Source of the DNA: Urechis unicinctus
Taxonomy: Eukaryota > Annelida > Polychaeta > Xenopneusta > Urechidae
DNA: 64,000 nt
Assembly (NCBI GenBank): GCA_034190875.2
Contig: CM067349.1
Location: 48,333-112,332, forward strand
Reading direction: 5' to 3'
Shown here: piece after piece, positions 1 to 10,776 of the stretch
Layout: each line of letters begins with the position of its first letter
How positions within the stretch are numbered: position 1 is the stretch's first letter
Made by a program: the position numbers and the translations under genes
The notes under the pieces: generated by a model
Database searches by the model: none
Told to the model about the DNA's origin: nothing
The model's input: only the letters and a program-made list of their open reading frames with translations

Positions 1-62
1 ATTTTAAACTTTTATAAATTAGTTTAGTTAGGGGGTTATACTGTTAATTCGTCTCTTAGCAT

Positions 63-255
63 AACCATTTCCCCATACGTTAACCATCTGGAAGCTGATT
101 GGTGGAATGGCAAGGCTACATATATTGCCGCGCAGATATTTAAGTATTTCGATGCTTTGCCATCAATCCAACATAAGCCGGCCACAATTAATCATACAAT
201 TGCAATAAATATGCTGGGACGAGGATGATGTAAGTTTTTTTGCTGAGTACAACTT
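63..255 (+). repeat. Diverged dispersed repeat, family A copy 1
   Basis: This segment aligns with 3841-4032 in the same orientation. Shared landmarks in order are AACCATTTCC, a TATTGCC block, TTGCCATCAAT followed by CAACATAAGC, CAATTAATC, AATAAATATGCT and an ACGAGG block. Similarity is interrupted by small indels, including one-base gaps that shift the reading frame. One plus-strand frame from position 31 to the TGA at 226-228 is open and reads like protein (it includes the residues HLEADWWNGK), but it has no early ATG and the partner copy has stops and frameshifts in the same frame. A decayed mobile-element fragment or duplicated old exon are both possible; I recognise no family. Confidence 0.6.
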
Positions 256-507
256 TGTAGGTATTAAAGTTATATTCCTACAACAGCAATTGCGCATGTT
301 TAGCCATGGTGGTTCATATAAAAATGTATGAGAACTGAACTAGCCCTATTAAACATTATATTTAGAATTATAATTATAATCATAGTGCATTCGGAAAGTA
401 TTTGAACATTACTTTGTTGTTATTGCTCTTGCAGCTATAGCAGAATTCATTACTGTTCGGTCCAAGAATATCGTCTCATAGGGTCGAGTGCTGTCTTCAA
501 GTGAGTC

Positions 508-645
508 GCATCTAACTTAATTAAGCTGCGCTTGACAAGATGCCCTCTTGACTTTGCTGGTCACGATGTCTTTTCTTTCTTCCTACTCTGGGGTGATGCA
601 TCATTTAGGGTGCGTCACATTTAACCTCATTAAGCAGCGCTTGCT
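508..645 (+). repeat. Short local direct repeat in otherwise featureless DNA
   Basis: A motif of the form ATTAAGCTGCGCTTG near 520-535 recurs about 104 bases later as ATTAAGCAGCGCTTG, each preceded by a similar CGCATCTAAC / CGTCACATTTAAC stretch. The copies are short and imperfect. Between 256 and 1000 I otherwise see no gene, RNA or clear element. Confidence 0.35.
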
Positions 646-1004
646 TGTAGGCTTCGATTCACTTTTCCCGGATGAAGCTTCAAGAAGATTAGGTTCTCGC
701 GGAACATTGACCATTTATGAATCCCGTTTAAGGCATTTGATAACCAATGTATATTGGAGAGTGTGGTATATGTAATATTGTGACTACACGATGCAAGCAT
801 TACACCCCGCAGCATTAATGGTAGTACGCGTCTGAACAATGTCCAACTCCGGGTATTGATATCTGGTATTGATTGCAGTTAGATATCGTTATTAGTCAAT
901 CGTGCTTGTTATCATTGAAAAATACAAACCCTAGCAATGGCATTTACAACAATATGTCACCAAGTTTGGTTATAGCAAACACAAAACGGCCGTAGCTGTA
1001 CATT

Positions 1005-1079
1005 GAACCCATATTTTTCAATGGTGACAAGAACCGGATTGTTGTGCTGTACACAAAGAGACACTGTTTGTCCGGATGC
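1005..1079 (+). repeat. Diverged repeat with coding-like substitution pattern, copy 1
   Basis: These 75 bases align without gaps to 7962-8036, with 19 differences (about 75% identity); both end in TTTGTCCGGATGC. If read in triplets from 1005 on the plus strand, 11 differences fall in the third position, 6 in the first and 2 in the second. The copies then translate to related peptides: PIFFNGDKNRIVVL here and PIFLNGDNKKIVVL in the partner. That pattern suggests both descend from a protein-coding sequence, for example an ORF of a mobile element. The sample is small, the opposite strand is also partly consistent, and the partner has an in-frame stop at its first codon (7962-7964), so no gene is called. 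Confidence 0.45.
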
Positions 1080-1151
1080 ACTACTTGTGGTTTCATATAA
1101 CAAATTCGCCATTGCCATTCCTTTCAACAACAAAATGATTTATGCGCTTTT

Positions 1152-1493
1152 TGTTTGCAAAGTAACAGCCTAAGGCATAAAGGTAGAATTTAATATGCTC
1201 TCGTATCATATCCTGTGATGTGAATGCTGCGTGATATAATGAAGCTCTGCACAAACGCGATGGATATGTTTGCGGCAAGTGGCATTTTACCTTAGAGCCA
1301 CGCCCTAGGAAATCGGAATTTCAAGCTGGTATTATCTTGTGACAATATCATCAAGGAAAAAGGCTATGGGAGCATTCTTGTAGTTTCGGGAGACCGACCC
1401 CAGTTATTAGGACCCAGTTATCGTGTGTCGCCATATCAGAACAATTGACGGCCGTCTTCTTAGCGATATCCATTACTCAGTATTGTCTGTACC
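1152..1493 (+). repeat. Diverged dispersed repeat, family C copy 1
   Basis: The stretch 1219-1493 matches 9314-9575 in the same orientation: GTGAATGCTGCGT, ATATAATGAA, CTCTGCA, GTTTGCGGC, GCCACGCCCTAGGAAA, a TCTTGTG block, an AAGGCT-TG-GAGA block and finally GTCTGTACCG. The adjoining 1152-1205 matches 7278-7325 (AAAGGTAGAATT-AATATGCTC). Part of the minus strand is open from 1278 down to 1093 (61 codons) and reads CRASLYHAAFTS; the 9.3-kb copy gives CRVSLYYAAFTS over the same codons, so this piece may also descend from coding DNA. No family is recognised and no complete gene exists. Confidence 0.6.
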
Positions 1494-1495
1494 GT

Positions 1496-1697
1496 GCAAC
1501 AAAACGTCTATCAATCAATTCCTTTGTCCTATACGTTATACAAGCTCTGAAGTAAGAGCCTCGGTTTGTTTAATAACATTATACCAATAGTAGAACCTGT
1601 ATAATATCACAGTTTTTGATGTCTAGCCCCGTCTTTGTGTGAACTTGGGTGAGATGAAATATGTTATCCTTCCAATTACACTCGGATAACAAGGGCT
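1496..1697 (+). repeat. Diverged dispersed repeat, family D copy 1
   Basis: This is a clear diverged copy of 10777-10990, same strand. Shared blocks in order are GCAACAAAACG, TCAATTC-TTTGTCC, CGGTTTGTTTAATAAC, ACCAATA followed by GAACCTGTAT / GAAACCTGTAT, CTAGCCCC, GGGTGAG, GTTATCCTTCCAATTA and AA-AAGGGC. In both places it lies downstream of a family C segment (immediately here, about 1.2 kb later in the second place), suggesting C and D were once neighbours in one longer element. Confidence 0.7.
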
Positions 1698-1901
1698 GGG
1701 ACTAGTGATGCCTCTTTAAGAAGAGTAAATTGGAGAGATCTGTTTGAGTCATTGTGTGAATACATATTTCATAGGGTATTGTGCGGCAGGGAGAGGATGA
1801 TGAAAACAGTCTTAATTAAAGTCACATTTCTAATTAATGGCGTTATTTATGCAGAACCACGATACTCTCTGCACTGCTCTCGGATAATGTTTAACTGCAA
1901 A

Positions 1902-1957
1902 TAAAACAAACCAATAGTGTCTGAAATATAAACACTCTGACAAGGTGAACTCATATT
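1902..1957 (+). repeat. Diverged dispersed repeat, family G copy 1
   Basis: The block AAACAAACCAATAGTGTCTG then AAATAT, a short variable stretch, and CTGACAAG resembles 5682-5735 (ACAGTGTCTGAAATATGTG then TTTGACAAGATGAA). The match is short, so it is weaker evidence than families C and D. Confidence 0.45.
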
Positions 1958-2921
1958 CATCTCTTTGAAAAAATGCTGCTTGATATGACTGATAAGTAAA
2001 TTTTTTTTATCATTTCCATGAAATATTCTTTGGTTTCGAGTCACCATATTTTCTGAATGCTTGTGCTGTAAATTTAGGTGATTTGGTTAAAACCGGACTG
2101 CCCAACATTGATTCACAATTACTGCAACCCAGGGTTGCGAAGTCCATGCAATGAACAACGTCCATTATATTAACAACTTACGGTTTAAAGGAAATAATCC
2201 CATATATTTCAGCTGATTACGGATGCATTATAATGTAGCGTCATATTGTGAGCAATATCAAGCAAAGGCACGTTTATAGTTTTGTTTTAAATTTTTCTTG
2301 CTATAAAGAAAGTTACCATAAAATATTATGGTCTATAGAACAAATTGGATAGGAAAAACACGGTCTCCGTTGAATTTAATGACGCCCTTATCCTCATCAA
2401 TTATTCTTGGCCTGTATGCAAAGCTTGAAATTAGTAAAAACATCTACCCGGTGATTGATGAACTACGTCACAGGGATTGCTCTTTTTGGTGAAAGACTTA
2501 CAATGTATTGGTGGCCACGTTAGTTATTTGATGACTGCCCGCAGCAAGTACATTTCGTTTTCGCTTTGCCGCTTACAAAAATGCTTCTGATAGGGTAGAA
2601 CATTCTCCAAACTAATGTCGTAAACTAAAACATACCAAATTCTTCAATGTCGTTCACCATTCATTCATTCGTTCATAATCTGTAAGCTGTACACCCTGTC
2701 AGCATCATACTGCTGTATGTTTTATTCTAGCACTATTAATTATTATTTTCAAATGAACTTACATGCATTAGCTTACTAAACTGTACATGGTTGCTAAAGT
2801 ATGGTTAAAGTTAAATTCTTACATGTTAGCATGTGTTCGGATATTCATCCACCTTAAAGGGGAGGGAGATGTCGCCAACAGATTTACTTAATTTCACCCT
2901 CTCTACCACAAATCATTACAG
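1958..2921. other. Unique AT-rich sequence, no gene seen
   Basis: I find no convincing ORF, RNA gene or element here. The few short open frames lack any recognisable motif and are of the length expected by chance in AT-rich DNA. A small imperfect CATTCATTCATTCGTTCAT run lies near 2660-2680. Confidence 0.6.
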
Positions 2922-3040
2922 CTCTCTGATTTGTACAAGTTGACCGAGTAGATTGTAGCACCTCCCTGGCTTGTACAAGTTGACCGAATAGATAATAGCA
3001 CCTCCCTGACTTGTACAAGTTAACCGAGTAGATATAACAC
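2922..3040 (+). repeat. Three-unit 40-bp minisatellite
   Basis: There are three consecutive units of 40, 40 and 39 bases. Each begins CTCYCTG, contains TTGTACAAGTT then RACCGARTAGAT, and ends in a TAGCAC-like motif; a fourth unit begins with CTCCT and then stops matching. TTGTACAA is itself palindromic and present in every unit. The units differ at only a few positions, so the amplification is recent relative to the surrounding repeat remnants. Confidence 0.9.
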
Positions 3041-3590
3041 CTCCTACTGGTGGCCATTTAGATAATAGGAGTTTTTCATGCCATGTGATTCTTATTTGTT
3101 GCAATGAAGGCCAGCGTCAATAGTACTAACAATGAATTTTTTTTTAGCCATGTAGGGGCATTACAGTACTTTGGCTGGTCATATGTGAACAAAGGAATGT
3201 ATAAGCAGCTGCCGGGGTATCATATCTGTGTCATCTGGTCAATTTGGGGGATGATTAAGCATGTTATATAGGGACCATTAGGCGCTTTTCACACTAAAGA
3301 TCATATAGCAACTGTTGTGAAGGCCCGCTTCTTGGTGCAAAGACAAACAGATTATTTAGTAATATTATATTCAGAGAACAATTGGCCAGGTAGCTGGATA
3401 TTACTGAGATGGTTGGTCCTGAAAAAAGCAACATATCGATATACAAAGAATTTTGAATGAACAATAATATCCCTAATCCACTTCTTTTCAAACAGATGTA
3501 ATGTACTGATATGAACAACAATCACTCACTTCCTGATCAATTGTAAAATTAACCACAAACTATTATATGAATTGATTTTCAAATTTCTAA
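3041..3590. other. No gene seen
   Basis: AT-rich sequence with no supported gene. A 75-codon open frame on the minus strand (3521 down to 3294) has no recognisable motif and I treat it as chance. Confidence 0.55.
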
Positions 3591-3772
3591 AACTGAAACT
3601 AAATTGCGGTTAGTTCATACATATAATAATCATCACGCCGTTTGTCAGCATTATATCTAGCGTTTCGTGCAATTGCAAGTAGGATTAAACACTTTTAATT
3701 AAACGCGTTTGATCTAATGGCGCGAACCCACACGCATATATAACGCTTGACGCCAGACACTGAGCTATATCT
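3590..3772 (-). mobile_element. Possible tRNA-derived SINE remnant
   Basis: Read on the minus strand from 3772, the sequence contains TAGCTCAGTGTCTGG, which fits the A box of the RNA polymerase III internal promoter, and 39 bases later (start to start) GGTTCGCGCC, which resembles a B box. The spacing is shorter than the roughly 44 bases usual in an intact tRNA, and no stable acceptor stem is visible, so it is not a functional tRNA gene. Downstream on the same strand, AT-rich sequence (to about 3590) could be a SINE body, but its end, tail and target-site duplication are not clear. Chance resemblance cannot be excluded. Confidence 0.4.
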
Positions 3773-3840
3773 CTTTCTTTTAATTTCTTTTAATGGGATG
3801 GAATATACCTGTAGGCTAAAGTGCGATGGGGCAAGGATGA

Positions 3841-4032
3841 AACCATTTCCATATTTGTTTTGTGTCTGCAAGCTGATGGAAAGAATTGAAAGGCCACAAA
3901 TATTGCCACGCTGATGTTAGGTTCCTCGATGACTTGCCATCAATACAACATAAGCTGGCCTCAATTAATCGTATACAATAAATATGCTTCAACGAGGAAA
4001 ATGTAATTGCTTAACCTTTAAGCAAATACAAC
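3841..4032 (+). repeat. Diverged dispersed repeat, family A copy 2
   Basis: Second copy of the repeat at 63-255. Relative to that copy it has several indels in the 5' third and around CAATTAATC; the block TTGCCATCAATACAACATAA is the best preserved. It starts about 70 bases beyond the SINE-like head. Confidence 0.6.
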
Positions 4033-4505
4033 TGCTAGTTGTGGAACAATGCAAGATATCGATATCAGTACCAGCTTACATACGTGTCCGCCATGATATT
4101 GTCAATGATGATGTCGTATTCAGTCTAATATAACATATCGCTAATACCACGTGTGTCTTACCCTATAACCAAGGTCATCTAACAGATGCCTTGTCTACCT
4201 TTATCACACGTTAACTGCCTATATGTTGCCAGATTCTTTGACGCTTAGGCGGCATATAATATTGCACTTAATAGTCATTATCGTGCAAACGTCCTGAATA
4301 CCAAATGAGCCTCTCATATGCATATGCATCTCCGAATTGGAGGTGCTTTATAATTGTATGGGTAGTCCAGACCTCTTGTTCTGGGGACATTTATAACGCC
4401 AACCAATGCGCTACAACATATTTCCAACACAAGTGCTAAAAGTCACCGAGCAACTTGATATTGCGCACATTATACACCAGCGCTCTGTTTCTAATCCACC
4501 GAGTG
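4033..4505. other. No gene seen
   Basis: AT-rich sequence with no supported feature. A short CATATG-CATATG motif at about 4316-4326 is the only visible local symmetry. Confidence 0.55.
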
Positions 4506-4790
4506 ATCCCGATAATTAATGACGCATGCGTAGATGACAATGGAGCGCCGTCACACATGACGACGCCATAGACACATTGATTGACCTGCATGACGCTTCA
4601 CACAAAGAACTCATCATGTCAGCGATGCATCATCGTGGTTAGACTCGAAGCAGATAATATTGAATGGCAGAAATATTTATACAAAGGCTGTGGGAACAAG
4701 CACGTGGGAACTTCGGGACGCAGACCCAAGCTCTCTCGTCTCCACCGCCATGGGTCACCATATTAGGACTGAGGACGATGTTGGCTTAGC
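4506..4790 (+). repeat. Diverged dispersed repeat, families B plus degraded C
   Basis: The first 90 bases match 9233-9325 on the same strand: TAATGACGCAYGCGTAGA, then AATGGAGCGCCGT, ACACATG and CGACGCCA-AGACAC. At the 9.3-kb site this runs directly into family C. Here the following sequence keeps only parts of C, notably ACAAAGGCTGTGGGAACAA (compare 9460-9480) and CTTCGGGA-GCAGACCC (compare 1385-1400). This supports a longer ancestral element with B upstream of C. Confidence 0.6.
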
Positions 4791-4894
4791 GGAAAAAATA
4801 ATTGAGTAATGGATATTGCTTCTGTTGCGAACATTGTTCCATTGCAGTATATCCTTTTATATGAATGCTTGCACTAAGAGGTGATCAAAGGGAG

Positions 4895-5010
4895 TCAAAG
4901 CACACAATTACCACGCTTGACAAACGAAGAAATGTAAACGAAGAGAAATATGTCTGATATTCTCTTCAAAACAACGAAGTTATTGTTAAAGATAACCTTC
5001 AGCCCCTTGT
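4895..5010 (+). repeat. Diverged dispersed repeat, family E copy 1
   Basis: Resembles 10083-10225: AAGCAC followed by TTACCACGCT / TTACTACCCCGCT, then GAGAAATATGTCTGATATT / GAGAACTGTGTCTGATATT, then a CAAAR-A-RTTAT block. Indels are frequent, so boundaries are approximate. Confidence 0.45.
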
Positions 5011-5681
5011 CTCAATATTAGTGGTTAACCTACTTTTACAAACCTCAAGCAGCGTCATTCGGATCTCGTTCTAACTTTGGGCATCCGTTGATTTAACACA
5101 TGACGTTTCGGGTCAACAAATATAACCAGGCATCGGGGTTGGTTCGGATATATTTCATGTTGATATCCATTGTCGTGTATACGGTGTCAATGTGACACTA
5201 ATCTGAATTAACTGGTGTCAAATTATACGTAGTGCGTATAAATATGGTGAGCCCCATAATCAAAACAAATATACGGATCCATTTAAAGTAACGACTGGTT
5301 ATTTTCAGCACATATTCAGTGACGTTAATGATTCATTGATGATGGATCGTTCCGCGAATGAAACCAGCTCGTTATGGCCATGCAGGATAAAACAAAGACG
5401 AGGTTAGATCGCATCACATTTACAATCAGTATCTCATCTTTTGGCAGTTATTGTTATTACCGTTAGGTTATATGACAGTCTAGTCAGAGAATACTTTTCT
5501 CCAGACTCAGAGGAGAAGTCAGACAAGGTAGCCCTAAACAAAAGAAAGGGCGGTGGGATGTATTAACATGGCAAGTAAATGTCCGAATAAACAAAAAATG
5601 TTTACATGGGAGCGCCTCCTGAAAAGTACCATTTTCTTCCATCTGTAACTGATTAATGACCTTTACCATTTAGCTACATAT
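5011..5681. other. No gene seen
   Basis: No ORF, RNA or element that I can support. Some weak similarity to other parts of the left flank is likely, but I could not align it with confidence. Confidence 0.5.
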
Positions 5682-5735
5682 GAAACAAACAAACAGTGTC
5701 TGAAATATGTGACCTTTGACAAGATGAATGCAAAT
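5682..5735 (+). repeat. Diverged dispersed repeat, family G copy 2
   Basis: Partner of 1902-1957. The shared core is AGTGTCTGAAATAT followed by a variable stretch and TGACAAG-TGAA. A short match, reported because both lie among other paired segments. Confidence 0.45.
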
Positions 5736-7277
5736 CGATCCCTTCGTAAGAATGTTTATGTTAAGAGTATAATTATCTCTTCATGGTTATTATCGAAGGG
5801 TTTGTGTTGTTTATTGGTTGAATTAAAGAGTATTGAAAAAGAGGAATTCGGAATAACCGCAGCTCTGTGCGTATCAAGCAGACACAAATCCATGCTTACG
5901 ATGCCTAGTGATGTATTGTAGCGTGCCTTGCACCAGTGAAACAAAATGCTCTATTTTAACTTCAGATTGGAAGAGAGAGACTTGAAATTTAGCTAACATT
6001 TGCTATTTATTGATGCATCATAATGGCAGCATCGCTTCGTGAGGCATTGACAGAAAAGATGCATTTAATGTTTCATCTTAATGAGTTTATTGATCTCTGC
6101 CGGCAAGAATTCACAATTGGAAGCATCATGTTTATATTGCTTCGACAAATGTTGAGATAAAAGCACATTTATTGTTTGAGACAAACATGGTCCGGGAGCA
6201 TTCAATAATGCCACTTTCATTCTTTTGTCATTCATGGACTGTTAGCAGGGCACGAAATCAGAATGGAATTGCGTGGTGACTGATCGGACCTGTGTCAGGG
6301 GTTGCTTAACGTGATGAGGATTGTAATGCAATGTTTGGGTTGCCGCTTTATGAGTGATAATCGAGTGTTAATAGCTGCTCTCAAACACAGGCTATTCCGC
6401 TGCACTGCCCAAGTTTATTGTCAGTTTTACAGTGCTTCAATGATGAATGACAAACTGCTACTCGCAACGAAAGGAGACAAGTGCATAGCGGGTTATATGT
6501 ATGCATGAATTGTGTCACCTCCCTTCGACTTTCCCCATTGTATAGATAAGCCTAATAGCTCTCAGTGATCTCCAATGATGTAGGTCTTTTGGTAAAATCC
6601 TACAGTAGTGAATTATTTGAAGAACGTTCAGATTGACCCCTTCAACCATGATGAAGCTAGTTTCCTTAAATTTAAATCGAACAGAACCGCGCAGGGTTGA
6701 TTTTCGACCCGGTCCTCCCTGCTGACTGCCGCGCTCTTATTGGTAATGCTGTTCCACGCTTGAGGCCGAGCCGCCGTGTTAACCGGAACCTTGTAGCCAT
6801 TTTAGCGTCACTATAGCCTTGCAAGAGCCTCTGGAGATTTGACAATGCCTGTAAAGAATTATCTGTGAAGCGCAGGGATCAATCGGATAGTTACGTTAAT
6901 GAACCTCTTTGACTCATGGACAGGATCCGCTCGCAATTCATTGACGCAGACTCAAACCAAATCCATTCCGCTCTGGATATACGTTGTTCATAAATAGGTA
7001 AAGAGCTCGATTCACATACCTTGATATGGCTTGGCGTTTTAGCGTGTTGCATACGTTATGAAATCACAAGACGTCGCGCATGATCACATTTCTCCAGTCA
7101 GCCAAAGTTGCCCAAACTGAGTGATGCGGGAGGACTACAGCATTGGGTTTTGTATATATACCTTATTTTTGATGCGTATGCCATATATTACAATTAATGT
7201 GAGCACGATAGTAGCTGCTTCGCTTTTTATATATTATCAATAATCCAAGCACCTCAACATGCATCACGTGGTTCTAT
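5736..7277. other. Intergenic sequence, no gene seen; one small hairpin
   Basis: No supported gene in these 1.5 kb. A GC-richer patch lies at about 6685-6800 and includes a short hairpin at 6694-6710 (GGGTTGA, loop TTT, TCGACCC; one G-T pair). Such a small stem is expected by chance in this length of sequence. Short open frames at 5709-5944 and 6302-6508 show no motif. Confidence 0.5.
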
Positions 7278-7325
7278 CAACAAAGTGACAGCCATATGTG
7301 CAAAGGTAGAATTGAATATGCTCCG
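7278..7325 (+). repeat. Fragment of family C upstream part, second copy
   Basis: AAAGGTAGAATTGAATATGCTC matches AAAGGTAGAATTTAATATGCTC at about 1180-1201, preceded in both by an AAAGT-ACAGCC block. On the minus strand the two copies encode similar short peptides (EHIKFYLYALGCYF at the first site, EHIQFYLCTYGCHF here), again hinting at former coding sequence. Confidence 0.5.
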
Positions 7326-7956
7326 AATGAGTCGTTGATCATGCTAATGTGAGGGTCATAGTATGGTCAAGGTATTTGATAGCTTCGATGTTCAAACCAC
7401 AAATTGCAGCACGTTTACTAAGAATGCTGTCATCAATACCACATTTCGCAGTTTATTGTAATGGGCGCTAATCAATAAGCAAATATAACAGATTTATTCT
7501 GATGTGTGTACCTTGACAATCCATCATGTCATCAGGAATCCCATGTTGAAATGTGCACCTGGTCTAGGTTTTAGTGATATCATGTTATTTATTTTAGCTG
7601 GTATCGGCTGACAGGCAATGCAACCGTACATTTACAATATATGGAAGTTGCTAAGAATTTCAGAGTCGACTTTTGTTGATCACTGTATTTGATACTCTCA
7701 ACTCGGGAGTGATTCAATTAGCAACTAACAAACAAAAACCTCTCGCGTGGTCGAATTACATTGCTTTTGATTAATGTCCAACAGACTGAAATTCACATGA
7801 CGCATTTTCAATGTTGTTGTCTCCTCTACGGTACATTGACAATGAGCAGCTGATATATTTATTCAATCCATACCTATTGTCAATTCGCAATGGAATTAGA
7901 CCGGAGGTAAATACCACTAGAGCTTTCCGTTGTAAGGATGGAATCCCAGCAGGAAT
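7326..7956. other. No gene seen
   Basis: No supported feature. Overlapping open frames on both strands between 7771 and 8208 (up to 145 codons on the minus strand) carry no recognisable domain and overlap a diverged repeat, so I do not call a gene. Confidence 0.5.
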
Positions 7957-8039
7957 ACATGTAACCCATATTCCTAAATGGCGACAACAAGAAGATCGTA
8001 GTGCTGCACACCAACGGGCATCCTTTGTCCGGATGCATC
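7957..8039 (+). repeat. Diverged repeat with coding-like substitution pattern, copy 2
   Basis: Partner of 1005-1079; gap-free over 75 bases with most differences at every third base. Flanking bases also match loosely (ACATGTAACCCATATT against ACATTGAACCCATATT). In the frame that gives the conserved peptide, a TAA directly precedes the conserved part, so this copy cannot encode the whole ancestral product. Confidence 0.45.
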
Positions 8040-9232
8040 CGAACTGACAAATCAGTAATTGGTACGGTTTAGTACTGCTGTTGATTCCCTCAAATTTGAG
8101 GCATAAAGATGACGGTACCTGGGCGTGTAATAAGTACAAATGAAACACAGTAAAGTCACACTTGTCAATACTGTAGTACCTTGAGAATAACGGCAACTCT
8201 ATGGTCATAAAATCAATGCTTTACAATGTCACTTATGCATTATTGTACCCCGCAACATGCTGCAGAGAAGTACGGTTCCCAATATCTGACATGGCGTTTT
8301 CACTGAGTTGCTTCAACTGACGAGAAAGGATAACCAATAACACTCTGGGCTTAAGCTTTCAGAATGGGGCAGCAATATTAGTACATGGAGCTTCCCATAG
8401 CAAGGATATCCGTTAATGGACTTAAATGATGTTTGATCCCAATCTGACCTGATACGCAAAAACACAAACTCTGGCAATCTGGTATTGAGCGTTAATGTAT
8501 TAACAGGTCGTGTTGAAGAAACCAATACTTCGGTCCATGCTGCCTTTCAAGTGGTCGACATTTCCAAACAACACATGTAAAATCGATACCGTCAGCTATC
8601 GAGCCGTTTGCTCAATGAATGCATTCAACGGCTGATTTCTTTCCCTGTTTGCAGGTATCTGCCTTATTGTTAGCGTCTTCGACATAATTGAGCGTGGAAC
8701 ACAGTGATACCAAAACGGGGTGACTTGATTTGAATTTAAATTATCTACTGCATGACAAATGTTCCCTATGCGAGAAATATTAGGACCAAAAAATAAGGAA
8801 CTGGCAATTTCGAACAATCTTTTCTCTGCAGTCCATAGGATTTGCCACAAAAGTATTGCTACAACCATATTAGACATACAAAGAAATGATATTTCTAGAG
8901 GCTCTTTTTGTTGAATCATTTGACGACATTAGCTAGCCTTGTGGAGTACAACAGACGCAAACCCGCTTTTAACAGTGATAAATTGGATTCACTGCTGCAA
9001 TGCTGCGTAGCTCCATACGCACTCTGCTGTAAACCAGCCTACAACAGCCACGTGACATCACTTTCCAGCGATGATTAGATTGCCAGACGACTGTTATCTG
9101 TACAATCGGCTGGTACATTAATTACAGCAGTAGCCCGAATTACATGTTATATAGTGTATAATAACCTGATAATGATTCTCAAAATATTTTGAAATTACGA
9201 ACAACATTTTAAATGTTGCCCGCCCGCCAAGT
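8040..9232. other. No gene seen
   Basis: A weak match of ACCCCGCA at about 8247 and its neighbourhood to about 790-835 may be another remnant of the left-flank repeats. A 107-codon minus-strand open frame (8919 down to 8596) has no motif I recognise and is not called. Confidence 0.5.
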
Positions 9233-9575
9233 AATACCGATGACTAATGACGCACGCGTAGAAAATAATGGAGCGCCGTTACACATGGCGACGCCAGAGA
9301 CACCTCATTTGACGTGAATGCTGCGTAATATAATGAAACTCTGCAGGGTTGTGATGCATCACTCTAGATAGGTTTGCGGCGAATGGCATTTCCATTTAAG
9401 CCACGCCCTAGGAAAATAAGAATTTCCTGCTGGTAACATCTTGTGGCGGCATTATGAACACAAAGGCTGTGAGAACAAACCCACGCGTCAATTATCATGT
9501 GTCCCCTTATCAGATCAATTAACGGTCCTATTCTTAACGATATTGATTAATCAGCATCCATTGCTGTCTGTACCG
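9233..9575 (+). repeat. Dispersed repeat, families B and C joined
   Basis: Best-preserved view of the ancestral order. B (9233-9325, partner 4506-4597) runs into C (9314-9575, partner 1219-1493). Landmarks include GGAGCGCCGTTACACATGGC, GTGAATGCTGCGTAATATAA, GGTTTGCGGC, CCACGCCCTAGGAAAA and ATTGCTGTCTGTACCG. No terminal repeats or coding domain are visible, so the class of element is unknown. Confidence 0.65.
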
Positions 9576-10082
9576 AGGACGCCGCTGTCTCCGCAGCAAT
9601 AATCGTTGAGATGATTAATAGATATTGCTATGGACAGTGTGTGGACATAATTGCTTATTGTTCAATATGATCACTGACAATGAGAGTATCGTTTATTGAG
9701 TAAACGTCGACAGGCTTCTGAAATGATGCCTGATGCGCTAGAATCATAATGGTCAGGACCGAATATGAAGTTGTCGTTCCTAATATTATCGCTTTAAAAC
9801 AATATGAGTGAACATTATAGCTTTGTTGCATATTGTGCAATTCGAAAATGAAGCTAACACTGTCTATGAGTGCATCGTCTGTCGGCTTCTGACAGCATGT
9901 CACTCAATCACCCTCTTGACTGATTAATGTTTAAGTGTGGTTCAAAGAATCACTTGTGCTGCCCTACTGGTCAATATGTTACTGTTTTCGGAATAAATTT
10001 TTTATTGATGACGACAAAATAACCGATGGCACCATGAGATGAGATTTTGATAGCGAGAGTTGATAGGTGAATTTGAGAATTG
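9576..10082. other. No gene seen
   Basis: AT-rich, with no supported feature. An 82-codon minus-strand open frame (9903 down to 9655) has no recognisable motif. Confidence 0.5.
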
Positions 10083-10225
10083 AAGCACGTTACTACCCCG
10101 CTAGATCGACTGCTGAATAATTCACACAGATCCGTCTGCTCGGAGTAGACGGGGAGAACTGTGTCTGATATTTTTTTTAAGCAAAGATATTATAGTCTGC
10201 TATTACCTACGACCACTTGTTACAA
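10083..10225 (+). repeat. Diverged dispersed repeat, family E copy 2
   Basis: Partner of 4895-5010; the best shared block is GTGTCTGATATT followed by an AAGCAAAGATATTAT stretch. Approximate boundaries. Confidence 0.45.
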
Positions 10226-10776
10226 CATCACTATATCCTTTAATATATTTAACGCCTATGCATTACAACCGTATATGGGGATCACTGATACTTTCCAGGT
10301 AACAACAGAACGGAAATACGTTTGATTAACTATCCGGTAAATACACATGAATACGAATAGATAGTGCACATTGATCATATGATTACTAGACACTGGACTA
10401 CCACCTCAATTAATCACTCACCTTCTTCAATGTTAAGGATGCGCGAATCGGATTTTCGGTTTAAACTTTGGCATATTATAGTTCCGGGCTTATGGGTTGG
10501 TCCAAAAATGTCTCATCGCTTTATCAATGTGAACAGTGTAAACGTATCATATTCTGCCCCAGGGACAAACACGACAAGTGATTGCCACGAGCTCTCGGGC
10601 CTCATTACATCAATTATAACTTAGCATATCTCTAAAGTTACCTATTCCTCCTGACAGGTGGACGCGAGTTCAGAGCGTGTAAGCGGACCTGCATTAACCA
10701 TGGGGCTTGGCGTTCTCTCATATAATTTCTCTTAAACCATTGGTGTGAGCTATCATCGAATGTTGACAAGTATCTT
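10226..10776. other. No gene seen
   Basis: An 86-codon plus-strand open frame (10364-10624) has no recognised domain. No RNA or element is supported. Confidence 0.5.

Noticed and set aside
1093..1278. Possible OTU-like peptide on the minus strand
   Set aside because: A loose visual resemblance of the CRASLYHAAF stretch to such domains is too short and lacks identifiable catalytic residues.
6694..6710. Hairpin GGGTTGA-TTT-TCGACCC
   Set aside because: A seven-pair stem with one wobble is expected by chance in 12 kb; no terminator or regulatory context.
7771..8208. 145-codon minus-strand ORF
   Set aside because: No recognisable domain, it overlaps an equally open plus-strand frame and a diverged repeat, and the frame is not the one conserved between repeat copies.
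8596..8919. 107-codon minus-strand ORF
   Set aside because: No motif or homologue recognised and no conserved partner copy found in the window; length is compatible with chance.
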